Of a stretch of DNA of 64,000 nt, positions 17,289 to 25,858 are shown in pieces; positions within the stretch are counted from its first letter, which is position 1, and the number at the start of each line of letters is the position of its first letter. This DNA comes from UBA4582 sp964228885 (lineage in GTDB: Bacteria > Pseudomonadota > Gammaproteobacteria > Pseudomonadales > Azotimanducaceae). The translations under genes and the position numbers were made by a program. Location of the stretch: contig CAXRCG010000081.1 in NCBI GenBank assembly GCA_964228885.1, positions 10,212-74,211 on the forward strand. Direction: 5' to 3'. A model generated the notes under the pieces. That model had not been told where the DNA came from, searched no databases, and saw only the letters and a list, made by a program, of their open reading frames with translations.

Positions 17289-18449
17289 GTGAACAAAGAT
17301 CAATTGATGCGAGCTAGGAACAGTATTCTCGGCGCACTGGTCGCAGACTCAGCGACCATGGGTTTCCACTGGCTCTACAGCCAACGCCGCATCGCCGAAC
17401 TGGCACCGGAACAACCAGAATTTAAGACACCTAACGAGGACGATTACACTGACGTTGGTTACTTCGCCCACGGCAACAAGCAGGTTGGGGAGTTTTCCCA
17501 TTATGGCGAGCAATCTAACATCATGCTCGAGTCTCTTGTTGCAAACGGCAATCAGTATGAGAAACATCACTATCAGGAATCATTCAGAGATCATTTTGGC
17601 TACGGTGGAGCGTTCTCTGGCTATATAGACAAGCCGACTCGCCTCACTCTAGACGCTATCTACAGGACAGAAAGTGACGCGCTGAAACGTACTAATGAGA
17701 TTTCATTCGCCGGAGAAGATCGAGAGAAGCAGGTACTCCTGACAAAAGTACTTTCTGCGTCAAAGCGATATCAGGGTCAGGAACTGACGACCCATGTCGC
17801 AAAACTTGCTGAAACAGCATCCAACCCCGACGACGCTGCGAACTACGTTTCAGCTTTGGTTCGAGCACTCGCGGGCACAAGCGACTATCCCGGTGCTGAT
17901 GACGAACAACTCCCTGCCATCAGCAAGCTTCCGGCGTTGGTTGCCTGTCATCTTGAGAACAACAACCTGATGGCGTTGAGCGAGTCTGCAACTCGGGTCA
18001 CAAATAATGCCGAGCGGGCAGTAGATTACGGTCGGGTCGCAACAACGCTTTTATACAATGTATTGAAAGGCCAAACAATTGAAGCCAGCATTGCAGCCGC
18101 CGTTAATGCAGGCAGTGAAAAGACCATGAAATTCCTAGGCGGCGTAATCGCTGAAAACGGTGATTTACTTGAGGTCACGAAAAAATATGGTCTCCATTGT
18201 GATCTTGGCAGTGGCACAGCAAGCATGCTATTTAATCTTAAACATGCAACTTCTTACGCTGGCTCAGTGAGGGCAAACATTTATGCTGGCGGAGATAACT
18301 GCGGCAGGGCAATTGTGTTAGGCGCTATGGCCGGTGCAACTTTTGGCGTCGGGGGAGAGCGCGGCATTCCGGAAAGCTGGATCTCAAAAATGCATAATCA
18401 CTCAAGAATAAATCAGCTTATCGAAAAACTGTTACCCGTTAACCGTTAG
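17289..18449 (+). CDS. ADP-ribosylglycohydrolase family protein, J1-crystallin-like
   Basis: A 386-residue all-helical protein of the ADP-ribosylglycohydrolase (DraG/ARH) superfamily. The amino motif GALVADSATMGFHWLY and the carboxyl GGDNCGRAIVLGAMAGA resemble the J1-crystallin/SelJ branch (ADxA...HW.Y and GGDNC.RA) more than DraG (GDxxG). Members use two Mg ions to cut N- or O-glycosidic bonds to ADP-ribose; the J1 branch has no settled substrate. The start is GTG at 17289 with AGGAG upstream; the ATG two bases earlier is followed at once by a stop. It is third in the unit after allA and alc (55-bp gap) and overlaps the end of the convergent adenine deaminase by 11 bp. A purine glycoside as substrate is a plausible inference. 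Confidence 0.82.
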   Translation: MNKDQLMRARNSILGALVADSATMGFHWLYSQRRIAELAPEQPEFKTPNEDDYTDVGYFAHGNKQVGEFSHYGEQSNIMLESLVANGNQYEKHHYQESFRDHFGYGGAFSGYIDKPTRLTLDAIYRTESDALKRTNEISFAGEDREKQVLLTKVLSASKRYQGQELTTHVAKLAETASNPDDAANYVSALVRALAGTSDYPGADDEQLPAISKLPALVACHLENNNLMALSESATRVTNNAERAVDYGRVATTLLYNVLKGQTIEASIAAAVNAGSEKTMKFLGGVIAENGDLLEVTKKYGLHCDLGSGTASMLFNLKHATSYAGSVRANIYAGGDNCGRAIVLGAMAGATFGVGGERGIPESWISKMHNHSRINQLIEKLLPVNR

Positions 18450-19443
18450 CGAGCATGGCAGTAAACCGGTTTTTGTCTACAGTATCAAGAAAACTTGCCT
18501 CAAAGCTGTTTCGGCACAGGTCAATCGCCTGGCCCTGAGTCATACCCAGTGCTTGGGCGAGCGCTTCAAAATTATCACAAAGATACCCACCAAAATAGGA
18601 TGGATCATCGGAATTCACCGTCACGCAAACTCCCTGAGACAACAGATCTAAAATCGGATGTTGATTCATCGAATCATACACGCAGAGTCGAACATTCGAC
18701 AAAGGACACACTGTCAATGGCATGCGAGACGCAGCCAATCTCGCAACGAGGATCTCATCATCAACACAACGCACGCCATGATCGATTCGCTGAACATCAA
18801 GCAACTCAATTGCATCACGAATATATTGCGCAGGGCCTTCTTCACCAGCGTGCGCAACCCGAAGAAAGCCAGCATCAGCCGCCATTTTGAACACACGCTT
18901 AAACTTCTCCGGCGGATGGCCTACCTCTGAGCTATCCAGTCCGACTGCCTTGATTCTATTTTTAAACGGTAGGGCCAACTGAAGCGTTTCAATAGCGTCC
19001 TCCTCCGACAGATGACGCAAAAAACACATAATAAGATGACCACTTTGCCCCCATTGCTCTTCGGCATCATCCATCGCGCGGCAAAATCCATTTAGCACTG
19101 TTGCAAAAGAGACACCTCTATCTGTATGCGTTTGGGGATCAAACATCATTTCAGTGTGAACGATATTTTCGGCTTTACAGCGCAGCATGTACTGCCACAT
19201 CAAGTCATAGAAGTCCTGCTCGTGAATCAGTACCCCTGCACCCAGATAATAAAGGTCAAGAAAACTTTGCAAGTCATCAAAGTGATACGCCGCTTCGATA
19301 TCTGCCAGCGTAGCATAAGGCAATGTAATTCCGTTTTTTTCTGCTAACGAGAGCATTAGTTCGGGTTCCAACGAACCCTCAATATGCAAATGTAATTCTG
19401 CTTTAGGTAATGCTTTGATAAATTCAGCATTTGCTATTGTCAT
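18439..19443 (-). CDS. Adenine deaminase (type 2, COG1816)
   Basis: Converts adenine to hypoxanthine and ammonia. The 334-residue TIM-barrel amidohydrolase shows the Zn ligands H18-x-H20 in AELHLHIEG, H198 and the catalytic E201 in HAGEEGP, RIDHGVR, CPLSN and NSDDPSYFGGY. The SSEVGHPP motif, FDPQTHTDRG and LSNVRLCVYD mark the adenine deaminase group (Pseudomonas Pa0148, yeast Aah1 type) rather than adenosine deaminase. AGAGGT precedes the ATG. It follows the nucleoside permease/phosphorylase-like lipoprotein gene by 44 bp on the same strand, so bases released outside the cytoplasm or after uptake could feed it. Confidence 0.9.
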   Translation of the reverse strand: MTIANAEFIKALPKAELHLHIEGSLEPELMLSLAEKNGITLPYATLADIEAAYHFDDLQSFLDLYYLGAGVLIHEQDFYDLMWQYMLRCKAENIVHTEMMFDPQTHTDRGVSFATVLNGFCRAMDDAEEQWGQSGHLIMCFLRHLSEEDAIETLQLALPFKNRIKAVGLDSSEVGHPPEKFKRVFKMAADAGFLRVAHAGEEGPAQYIRDAIELLDVQRIDHGVRCVDDEILVARLAASRMPLTVCPLSNVRLCVYDSMNQHPILDLLSQGVCVTVNSDDPSYFGGYLCDNFEALAQALGMTQGQAIDLCRNSFEASFLDTVDKNRFTAMLANG

Positions 19444-19487
19444 AAAAACCTCTGATCTGCTCGAGCCCGCATCGTAAATCTAGCGGT

Positions 19488-20624
19488 TTATTGAGCGGAA
19501 ATCTCCGATACTGATTCGGCTTGTGGAATATTGTCTCGATAGTGAGACCAGTTACCTAACAGCTCGTCTACAACCTTGGAGCCGACAACATAAGCCGATT
19601 CAATTGCCATTTTCAGTCCGCCGTAGCCCTTATTCTCGTTGAGAAGGTTTTCGGCTGCAGTCAAACCAGGGGGCTGCATCGTGTAGTTGCTGGCTGTTCG
19701 CAAGACCATCATCCTGTTTTTGTCAGCCCTGCCAATCTTGTCCAACCAAGAAAGAGACAGATATGAGCCTGTATCTTCCATACCAGATGAAACAAAATTA
19801 CCTTTTCCTTCGGTCCAGTAGTCAGTCCACTTGTTAGCCCAGTCGTTCAAAATAGCGCCGTGCCAGAAGGTGTAGGCAGACATATTGGCACCCTTAAGGA
19901 CAAACGGGGGTCTGCGCGCCATTTCATGCTCGGTATATTTTTCGCGAACCTCTACCAGCGACTCATCGTCCCCCAGGTCCATATCCTTCGTTAGCTGATA
20001 AGCCCAATTCGTCAGACCAGTATTTAGCTGATACATCTCACCTGTGGGCGCTGGTTTATCTGGATCAAAGGGCATTTTTGTATAACGCGCAAAATACCCA
20101 AACTCCCAATCGTCAGGAATTTCTCTGGCATCAATTTCATGGGACAGATCTCCATCAATCTGATACTCAGACCAAGAGGCTGATCCTACAGATGCATCTT
20201 CGGGATCAAACCCCGCAATACCAGCAACCAGCCAATAGCTTTTGCTCAAATCAAATCTTGGATCCATACCCAGCGCCATAATCGCAGCAGCAGAGCGCGC
20301 TGTGCCGATACCGGTCACAATACCCAGTATGCCGCTCTCCGCATTGTAATAAAGGTCCTTGTAACCGTGGAAAGGAAATTTTTGGTTAAGGTTTCTGCGT
20401 TCTTTCCAAAGCTGAAACTCTCCTGCTTTATCACCGCTAAGTTCGCCAATCTCAAACATCGTAACAATGACAACCTTTACTGCAATCGGTGCTTCATTAA
20501 CCTTCGTCAACTGAAGCTGGTTGCCGGTGTTATTTCGGTCTGCCTGATTAACAGGACCACTACAGGCCGACAAAATCAAAACGTTCGCGGCAAATATAAG
20601 TGCGAATAACGATTTAGCTTTCAC
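19488..20624 (-). CDS. Purine nucleoside permease (NUP) family lipoprotein
   Basis: A 378-residue protein of the family named purine nucleoside permease (NUP, PF06516). It is not a membrane transporter by sequence: it has one amino signal ending in the lipobox LSAC, then a soluble domain with no further helices. The KVVIVTMFEIGEL opening, GIVTGIGTARSAAAIMALG, AGIAGFDPEDASVGS and SSGMEDTG resemble the purine nucleoside phosphorylase fold, so it may bind or cleave nucleosides in the periplasm. The start is GTG with AAGGAAACT upstream. It lies between the TonB receptor, from which a terminator parts it, and adenine deaminase. Confidence 0.85.
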   Translation of the reverse strand: MKAKSLFALIFAANVLILSACSGPVNQADRNNTGNQLQLTKVNEAPIAVKVVIVTMFEIGELSGDKAGEFQLWKERRNLNQKFPFHGYKDLYYNAESGILGIVTGIGTARSAAAIMALGMDPRFDLSKSYWLVAGIAGFDPEDASVGSASWSEYQIDGDLSHEIDAREIPDDWEFGYFARYTKMPFDPDKPAPTGEMYQLNTGLTNWAYQLTKDMDLGDDESLVEVREKYTEHEMARRPPFVLKGANMSAYTFWHGAILNDWANKWTDYWTEGKGNFVSSGMEDTGSYLSLSWLDKIGRADKNRMMVLRTASNYTMQPPGLTAAENLLNENKGYGGLKMAIESAYVVGSKVVDELLGNWSHYRDNIPQAESVSEISAQ

Positions 20625-20658
20625 GAATTAGTTTCCTTAAGTTTGACAAAATCTTATC

Positions 20659-20695
20659 AAAAAAAAAGGCAGTGCTTACCAGCAACTGCCTTTTT
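20659..20695 (-). terminator. Intrinsic terminator after the TonB-dependent receptor gene
   Basis: On the minus strand GGCAG, T, TGCT, loop GGTA, AGCA, CTGCC forms a stem with one bulged base, followed by a run of nine T. It starts about 20 bases past the receptor stop if read outward, and sits upstream of the lipoprotein gene. It should end most receptor transcripts and give a lower readthrough to the downstream genes. Confidence 0.85.
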
Positions 20696-20716
20696 ATTTT
20701 TAGCTCCGGAACGTTT

Positions 20717-23158
20717 CTAGAACCGGTATTCAGCCCTTGCCTGAAAATGACGAGGCAGTTCAGGAAGCACAATAGTACTACCGAACAGGTTCGGGAAATT
20801 AGCCCGGAAATAGCGCTCATCAGTCAGATTCTTACCATTCAAACTGAACAACCAATTCTCAGTTTCATAGACAACGCCGGCATTAACCAATGTGTAGCCT
20901 GGTAATGTCACTGCCTGTGAAAAACCCGAAGACGTTGAATCAACATTCACGACACTCGCGTTAACTGCGACCCCATTGAAGAAGTCGTAAGTTGCGGTGA
21001 CAGAAAAAATATTCTCTGGGATACCGGCTTTACGTGATGAATCCTCATTTGCCGCACCGACGAATCCGCCAGGCGCACCGCCGTATAGCAATCTTGGGTC
21101 AACACCAAGCAGATCTCCTGCTCCGAGGAAGCTGAAACGACCGCCATTTTCAAGAGTATTGAGATTAACAACTTCGATCTTCGAGTAACCCGCTGTCAAC
21201 AAGAGGTTTTCGTTAACAACCCAACGAAGTTCGAGCTCGACACCTTCAGTTCTATCTGTCGAGTTAGTCACAATTGCCTGCGCGTTAAAGTCTGTACGTT
21301 CTTGCTCATAATAAGAGAGGGCAAAATACAACGAGTTATCGATCAGACTACCTTTAACACCAACTTCCATGAGCTCAGAGCCGTCGAATGCGCCTCCACT
21401 TTCGATGTTTGATGTCTGGATTTCTGCGCCCTGACCCGCAATCACAGTCGTCTGTTCAGATACGGTGACATAAGGTACGAGACCGATTTCCGAGTTATAG
21501 CTTAGACTCGCAGTCCAAGAAATGCCGTCCTGATCGTCAGAAGCGCTCAAGTTCGCGCAACTGCCATCAAGACAAAAGTTATTAGATGAAGAGAACAACA
21601 ACTTATCCAGCGGCTGACTTGATTCCATATCAACTGTGTCCCAACGAACCCCGAAGAGTGCGCTAAAACCATTTTCGAAGCTGAAATCGACAAGTGCGGC
21701 TAGACCGAAGTTCATGTAATCACCCACGTAATATTCGGTGTAATCATCATCTATACGTGTAGCAAGTAGTCGACGGTCAAGCGCGGTTGATGGTCCAGTT
21801 AGATCACGACGGTCAAAGTACTCATTCGTGTAGTCATCTCCATGACTGAAGTCTGTGTACCTGAGAGAAGGTGAAAGCTGTACAGACGTCGTTAGGTTAT
21901 CGCCTTCGAATATTCTGGAGAAAACCAGCTTGTCTTCAAACACGTAAGAATCATGGAACTGAGAGAAGCCATAGGCGTTTTCATTCAAGTTCTCATAAGA
22001 CTCGTAAAACATCTGATTTTTAATCGTCCAGTCATCACCGTTGTATATGATATCAAAGTACAAAGTCGTGACATCGTTCTCAAGCAAATCGTCAGCAGCG
22101 ATCAGCGTCTGATTACCTTGCAGCTGAACGGTGCCACCGCCTGGCAACAGCGACATTTGGGGTGAAAGAGATCCTTCCACAGCGGCTATGAAGCCATCCG
22201 AACCTGGCGTGCCAAATGCTGGTAGAAACAAAAACGGATTACCTTCATAAAAGCCGTCACCGTTTACATCATACTCTTGGTGGGAAATCGAGCCATCCCC
22301 ATTCGTGTCTAATGGCGCTGGGCTACCCGTGATATAAGTGCCGTTATCAATCAGGTCCTGAGTCAGACGATTCCAACCGGCATTTTGATTACCTTCATAT
22401 TCGTGATACATACCACCGAACTGGAGTGTGAGTCTGTCACTGACGTCGGTTTCGAAGGAAACCTGAATCAGAGTCTGGTCTGTGCCGCCGTTATCATAGT
22501 AACTGCCGGAGTTTTCAACCTCACCGTACAAGTAGTAGCCATATTCCTGGCCGCCTATTTCGGTTGGTCCTCCAACCTCAGCGGAAAGTACACTTTTGTT
22601 CCAACTACCTGTGGTGTATGTCAGTTTACCTTCATCATCAGCCATGAACTTGCCATCTTCGGCGCGGGCTGACTTGGGATTAAAGTTAAGGTAACCACCG
22701 ATCTTTGCTGGACCATAAATAGGAGAGGCTGGCCCACGCACGATGTCGATTCGATCAGAAGCACCGATGGGCGTAGGATAGTTACCGGGGTTATCCAATC
22801 GGCGAACACCGCGGAAATAAGTCTCACCTGGTGTACCACGGACATCCAGTGAACCCGCTACGCCAAAGAAAGACTGGGTAAATGAACCGGGTGCGAGAGT
22901 CACGAGCTCGTCAATATCTGTGATGCTGAACCGCTCGATCTGCTCGGCGCTAATGGTTGATACAGAACGCGATGTTTCAAGGATCGATTTACCGAATCCA
23001 AAAACCGACTCAACGTTCTCTCCCGGAAGGCTGCCAAGGTCACCCTTAACAACAACCTCTTCCATCTCGGCCGCCACTGACGGCAGCGCACTTAAGGCTA
23101 ATGATGCAGCTACCACACCTGCGGCTAGCTTCTTCATTCTGCTAATTTTATTAATCAT
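20717..23158 (-). CDS. TonB-dependent outer-membrane receptor, probable purine/nucleoside uptake
   Basis: An 813-residue outer-membrane receptor. A signal peptide (to about residue 29, PSVAA) is followed by a TonB box-like EEVVVKG, a plug domain (about 45-165, with DVRGTPGETYFRGVRRLDN and IDIVRGPASPIYGPAKIGG) and a barrel that ends in the expected aromatic residue (ARAEYRF). Residues 284-307 hold DTNGDGSISHQE, a fit to the 12-residue EF-hand loop, and then DVNGDG, a second calcium-loop-like half. It follows the ADGF adenosine deaminase gene on the same strand and precedes the lipoprotein and adenine deaminase genes, so nucleosides or nucleic-acid fragments are the likely substrate; that is inference from place. 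Confidence 0.92.
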   Translation of the reverse strand: MINKISRMKKLAAGVVAASLALSALPSVAAEMEEVVVKGDLGSLPGENVESVFGFGKSILETSRSVSTISAEQIERFSITDIDELVTLAPGSFTQSFFGVAGSLDVRGTPGETYFRGVRRLDNPGNYPTPIGASDRIDIVRGPASPIYGPAKIGGYLNFNPKSARAEDGKFMADDEGKLTYTTGSWNKSVLSAEVGGPTEIGGQEYGYYLYGEVENSGSYYDNGGTDQTLIQVSFETDVSDRLTLQFGGMYHEYEGNQNAGWNRLTQDLIDNGTYITGSPAPLDTNGDGSISHQEYDVNGDGFYEGNPFLFLPAFGTPGSDGFIAAVEGSLSPQMSLLPGGGTVQLQGNQTLIAADDLLENDVTTLYFDIIYNGDDWTIKNQMFYESYENLNENAYGFSQFHDSYVFEDKLVFSRIFEGDNLTTSVQLSPSLRYTDFSHGDDYTNEYFDRRDLTGPSTALDRRLLATRIDDDYTEYYVGDYMNFGLAALVDFSFENGFSALFGVRWDTVDMESSQPLDKLLFSSSNNFCLDGSCANLSASDDQDGISWTASLSYNSEIGLVPYVTVSEQTTVIAGQGAEIQTSNIESGGAFDGSELMEVGVKGSLIDNSLYFALSYYEQERTDFNAQAIVTNSTDRTEGVELELRWVVNENLLLTAGYSKIEVVNLNTLENGGRFSFLGAGDLLGVDPRLLYGGAPGGFVGAANEDSSRKAGIPENIFSVTATYDFFNGVAVNASVVNVDSTSSGFSQAVTLPGYTLVNAGVVYETENWLFSLNGKNLTDERYFRANFPNLFGSTIVLPELPRHFQARAEYRF

Positions 23159-23283
23159 CGTATATTTTTACTCCCCAATTGAGTTTGTAATCTGATCTTA
23201 CGGTTGAAGATATAATCAAGGCATCTGGTATTAAATCTTGAACGTCGCAAATTACCCCCGACGTTTAAGCGCCGCATTATGCC

Positions 23284-24708
23284 CTATTTTAGGGTGCATA
23301 GTTGATATTCTTTACAAATAAATGACCGAATGTTCGGATCTACCGCGAGCAATGATTTCATTCCTTCACGAGTCATCATTTCCTCGAAACTGATTACCCT
23401 TTTATCATAATGAGTTAGAAGCTTTTGTTTAGTATCTTCATCAACAAAGGAATGTTTCAATGAATTGATATTGAGTTGCTTAATTTCATCCCAGGACAAG
23501 TTGAACTCGGTCGTTGCGACGAAAAATTCATCGGTCATCGTTGAGTCCCACATGCCTCGGTCATCCGTCGAAAGCGCCACAGGGATGCCGGTTCTCAAAT
23601 ATTCCGGGAATGGATGCTGGCTGTAGTCATCCACATACTCCAATAAAAGGTTACTAATCAGATTGATCTCAATGAGCGCCGGCCCATCTCGCATAATTAG
23701 CATTAAATCCGGGTCAGTAATCAGATTGACCCCGTGACCTATCCTGCGAGCGCCCAAGGTTAAAGTATCTCTGACATGACTATTGGGTTCATCTACCTCG
23801 CCGCCATGAATCGACAGATTAACACTGTGATACTGGCGCCGTAGCTCTCGCATCGTACTGAGGAATCGCGCCGGATGCCCTTTATCGTCATCTTCGCGAC
23901 CAACCATATCGAGTCCCACCCACAGATCGCTGTTTGCGGCCACAAACCGATATGCCATTTCTAGTTGATCAAGGCTACTCGGTAAAAAACGCAAGATCGC
24001 CATCTGAAACCGAACGACCATTCCTGTTTCTTTCACATCATCTTGACTTAACCTCTCACGCAAAATCCTGACGACCGTTTCCGTCGGGGTAGCAGTGCCG
24101 TCCGCATTGAGGTATCCCGTGACAGAATAGTCGGGCTCCATATACATCAGACCTTCGGCACTGAACGCCTTCATGTTTCTGACGACACTTTCTGCCACCA
24201 GATAGGGATTGGAGACAAGATCAGCCATTCGCTGCCAATGCATACTGAAGAACTCTTCTCGACCCTCGTGTGGTTTATCTAATCGAATGCTATTTTGCCA
24301 GGCCGCTTTTTCTTCCTCGTTCAGATCCGTGAGCAGTTTGTATTCGGCCTTTTCACAGTCATCGAGCATTTGCCAATTCGATGCCTGAATGGTTTTGAAG
24401 TACATCAGGTATGGCTGATAATGTTCGTTGCCGCCGTAGGGACGGCAATTATTGATTTTTGTTTTTGTATAGCAGATGTAACCGTTTGTTTTCTGTTCGA
24501 GCGCAAGCTCAAACATCCACTCTGAAAAGATGGAACCCGTGTTGTGCGCGTGCAGATCGCCCCCTTTGGGCATAGCGTAAAGCACTTTGTAAAGATCGTG
24601 TTTATCACCCGAGGCTTTCAACTCTTCGAACCACTGATTCATATCTTGATCGGCGAGGACGCATTGAGTCATAAACACGCTGAATACTAAGGCCAGGATT
24701 CTGTTCAA
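23284..24708 (-). CDS. Exported adenosine deaminase, ADGF/CECR1-like
   Basis: Deaminates adenosine to inosine in the periplasm or outside the cell. The 474-residue protein has a signal peptide (about 1-19, ending VLA) and the amidohydrolase set in ADGF style: PKGGDLHAHNTGS (Zn ligands), MYMEPDY, HGGEVDEPN (catalytic Glu), RIGHGVNLI and STDDRGMWDS. Secreted ADGF proteins are better known from animals; bacterial forms carry signal peptides as here. The start is TTG at 24708 with GGAGT upstream. It is upstream of the TonB receptor on the same strand and divergent from the allantoinase gene. A hairpin (AACGTCG/CGACGTT, 23241-23265) without a T run follows its stop. Confidence 0.9.
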   Translation of the reverse strand: MNRILALVFSVFMTQCVLADQDMNQWFEELKASGDKHDLYKVLYAMPKGGDLHAHNTGSIFSEWMFELALEQKTNGYICYTKTKINNCRPYGGNEHYQPYLMYFKTIQASNWQMLDDCEKAEYKLLTDLNEEEKAAWQNSIRLDKPHEGREEFFSMHWQRMADLVSNPYLVAESVVRNMKAFSAEGLMYMEPDYSVTGYLNADGTATPTETVVRILRERLSQDDVKETGMVVRFQMAILRFLPSSLDQLEMAYRFVAANSDLWVGLDMVGREDDDKGHPARFLSTMRELRRQYHSVNLSIHGGEVDEPNSHVRDTLTLGARRIGHGVNLITDPDLMLIMRDGPALIEINLISNLLLEYVDDYSQHPFPEYLRTGIPVALSTDDRGMWDSTMTDEFFVATTEFNLSWDEIKQLNINSLKHSFVDEDTKQKLLTHYDKRVISFEEMMTREGMKSLLAVDPNIRSFICKEYQLCTLK

Positions 24709-24885
24709 AAGTTAACTCCTGTAGTTAAACATCAAGCGTTCGAGGCGCGAATATTACCACAGTTGCAAATGGCACTAACATTAATCGTCGGATAACATGC
24801 TCAGAACAACAAGAAGGTAAATCCCAAAGGTAGCGGTCCTATGACCGGCAATATTTAAGCCAAACATATTCAGCACGAGAGAATT

Positions 24886-25848
24886 ATGACGGAGTCAGAT
24901 CTTACTAAAAAACAGGAAGTGCGCTCATCGAAAAACACGTCGAACCCTGAAAAATATCCGAGAGATATGGTTGGCTACGGGGCGAAACCGCCGAATGCAA
25001 ACTGGCCCAATCAAGCAAGAGTCGCCGTGCAGTTTGTGATCAACTATGAAGAGGGAGCGGAAAACAACGTACTGCATGGAGATGCTGGTTCAGAGACATT
25101 TCTTTCTGAAATTATTGGTGCAGCTTCGTACCCAGACCGCCATATGAGTATGGAAAGCCTTTACGAGTATGGCAGCCGAGCTGGCTTTTGGCGCTTGCAC
25201 CGGCTTTTCAACGAATTTGCGATGCCGGTGACCGTTTATGGCGTCGCGATGGCACTACAAAGGAACCCCGATGTCGTCGAAGCCATGCTCAGGTCTGATT
25301 GGGAAATAGCTAGCCATGGACTTCGCTGGATTGACTACCAATTCATATCTGAGGAAGTTGAGCGCGCTCACATGGCGGAGGCGATCGAGATACACAAGCA
25401 AGTGACCGGTGAACGACCACTTGGATGGTACACCGGTCGAGATAGCCCAAACACTCGCCGCTTGGTCAACGAATACGGCGGCTTTCTCTATGACAGTGAC
25501 TCCTATGCCGATGATCTGCCGTATTGGTGCCAAGACTTTGAATCACCCCATCTGGTTGTGCCATACACGCTTGACGTAAACGACATGCGGTTTGCGGCTC
25601 CCCAGGGATTCAACGCTGGGGATCAATTTCTGAATTACCTGACGGATACTTTTGACGAGCTGTACGCGGAAGGCGCAGAAACACCGAAAATGATGAGTGT
25701 TGGTTTACACTGCCGTATCGTTGGTAAGCCGGGCAGAGCCGCCGCACTAAGAAAATTCCTTACTTACATTTCAAATAAACCCGATGTATGGGTTTGTCGT
25801 CGGATAGACATTGCGCGCCACTGGCACGCAAATCACGCACCAACCTAA
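24886..25848 (+). CDS. puuE: Allantoinase, PuuE type
   Basis: Opens the ring of (S)-allantoin to allantoate. It belongs to the polysaccharide-deacetylase-like, metal-independent PuuE family rather than the amidohydrolase AllB family. In the 320-residue product YPRDMVGYGAKPPNANWPN, FVINYEEGAENNVLHGD, ASYPDRHMSMESLYEYGSR, SHGLRWIDYQ and GWYTGRDSPNTRRL are family-typical. GAGAG lies before the ATG. It supplies the allantoicase coded at 16.2 kb and takes the product of the OHCU decarboxylase at 39 kb. It is single, divergent from the ADGF gene and 10 bp tail to tail with ribokinase. Confidence 0.93.
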   Translation: MTESDLTKKQEVRSSKNTSNPEKYPRDMVGYGAKPPNANWPNQARVAVQFVINYEEGAENNVLHGDAGSETFLSEIIGAASYPDRHMSMESLYEYGSRAGFWRLHRLFNEFAMPVTVYGVAMALQRNPDVVEAMLRSDWEIASHGLRWIDYQFISEEVERAHMAEAIEIHKQVTGERPLGWYTGRDSPNTRRLVNEYGGFLYDSDSYADDLPYWCQDFESPHLVVPYTLDVNDMRFAAPQGFNAGDQFLNYLTDTFDELYAEGAETPKMMSVGLHCRIVGKPGRAAALRKFLTYISNKPDVWVCRRIDIARHWHANHAPT

Positions 25849-25858
25849 CCGGCAATGT

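Noticed and set aside
23241..23265. AACGTCG/CGACGTT hairpin after the ADGF gene as terminator
   Set aside because: 11-base loop and no T run; noted in the gene entry only.
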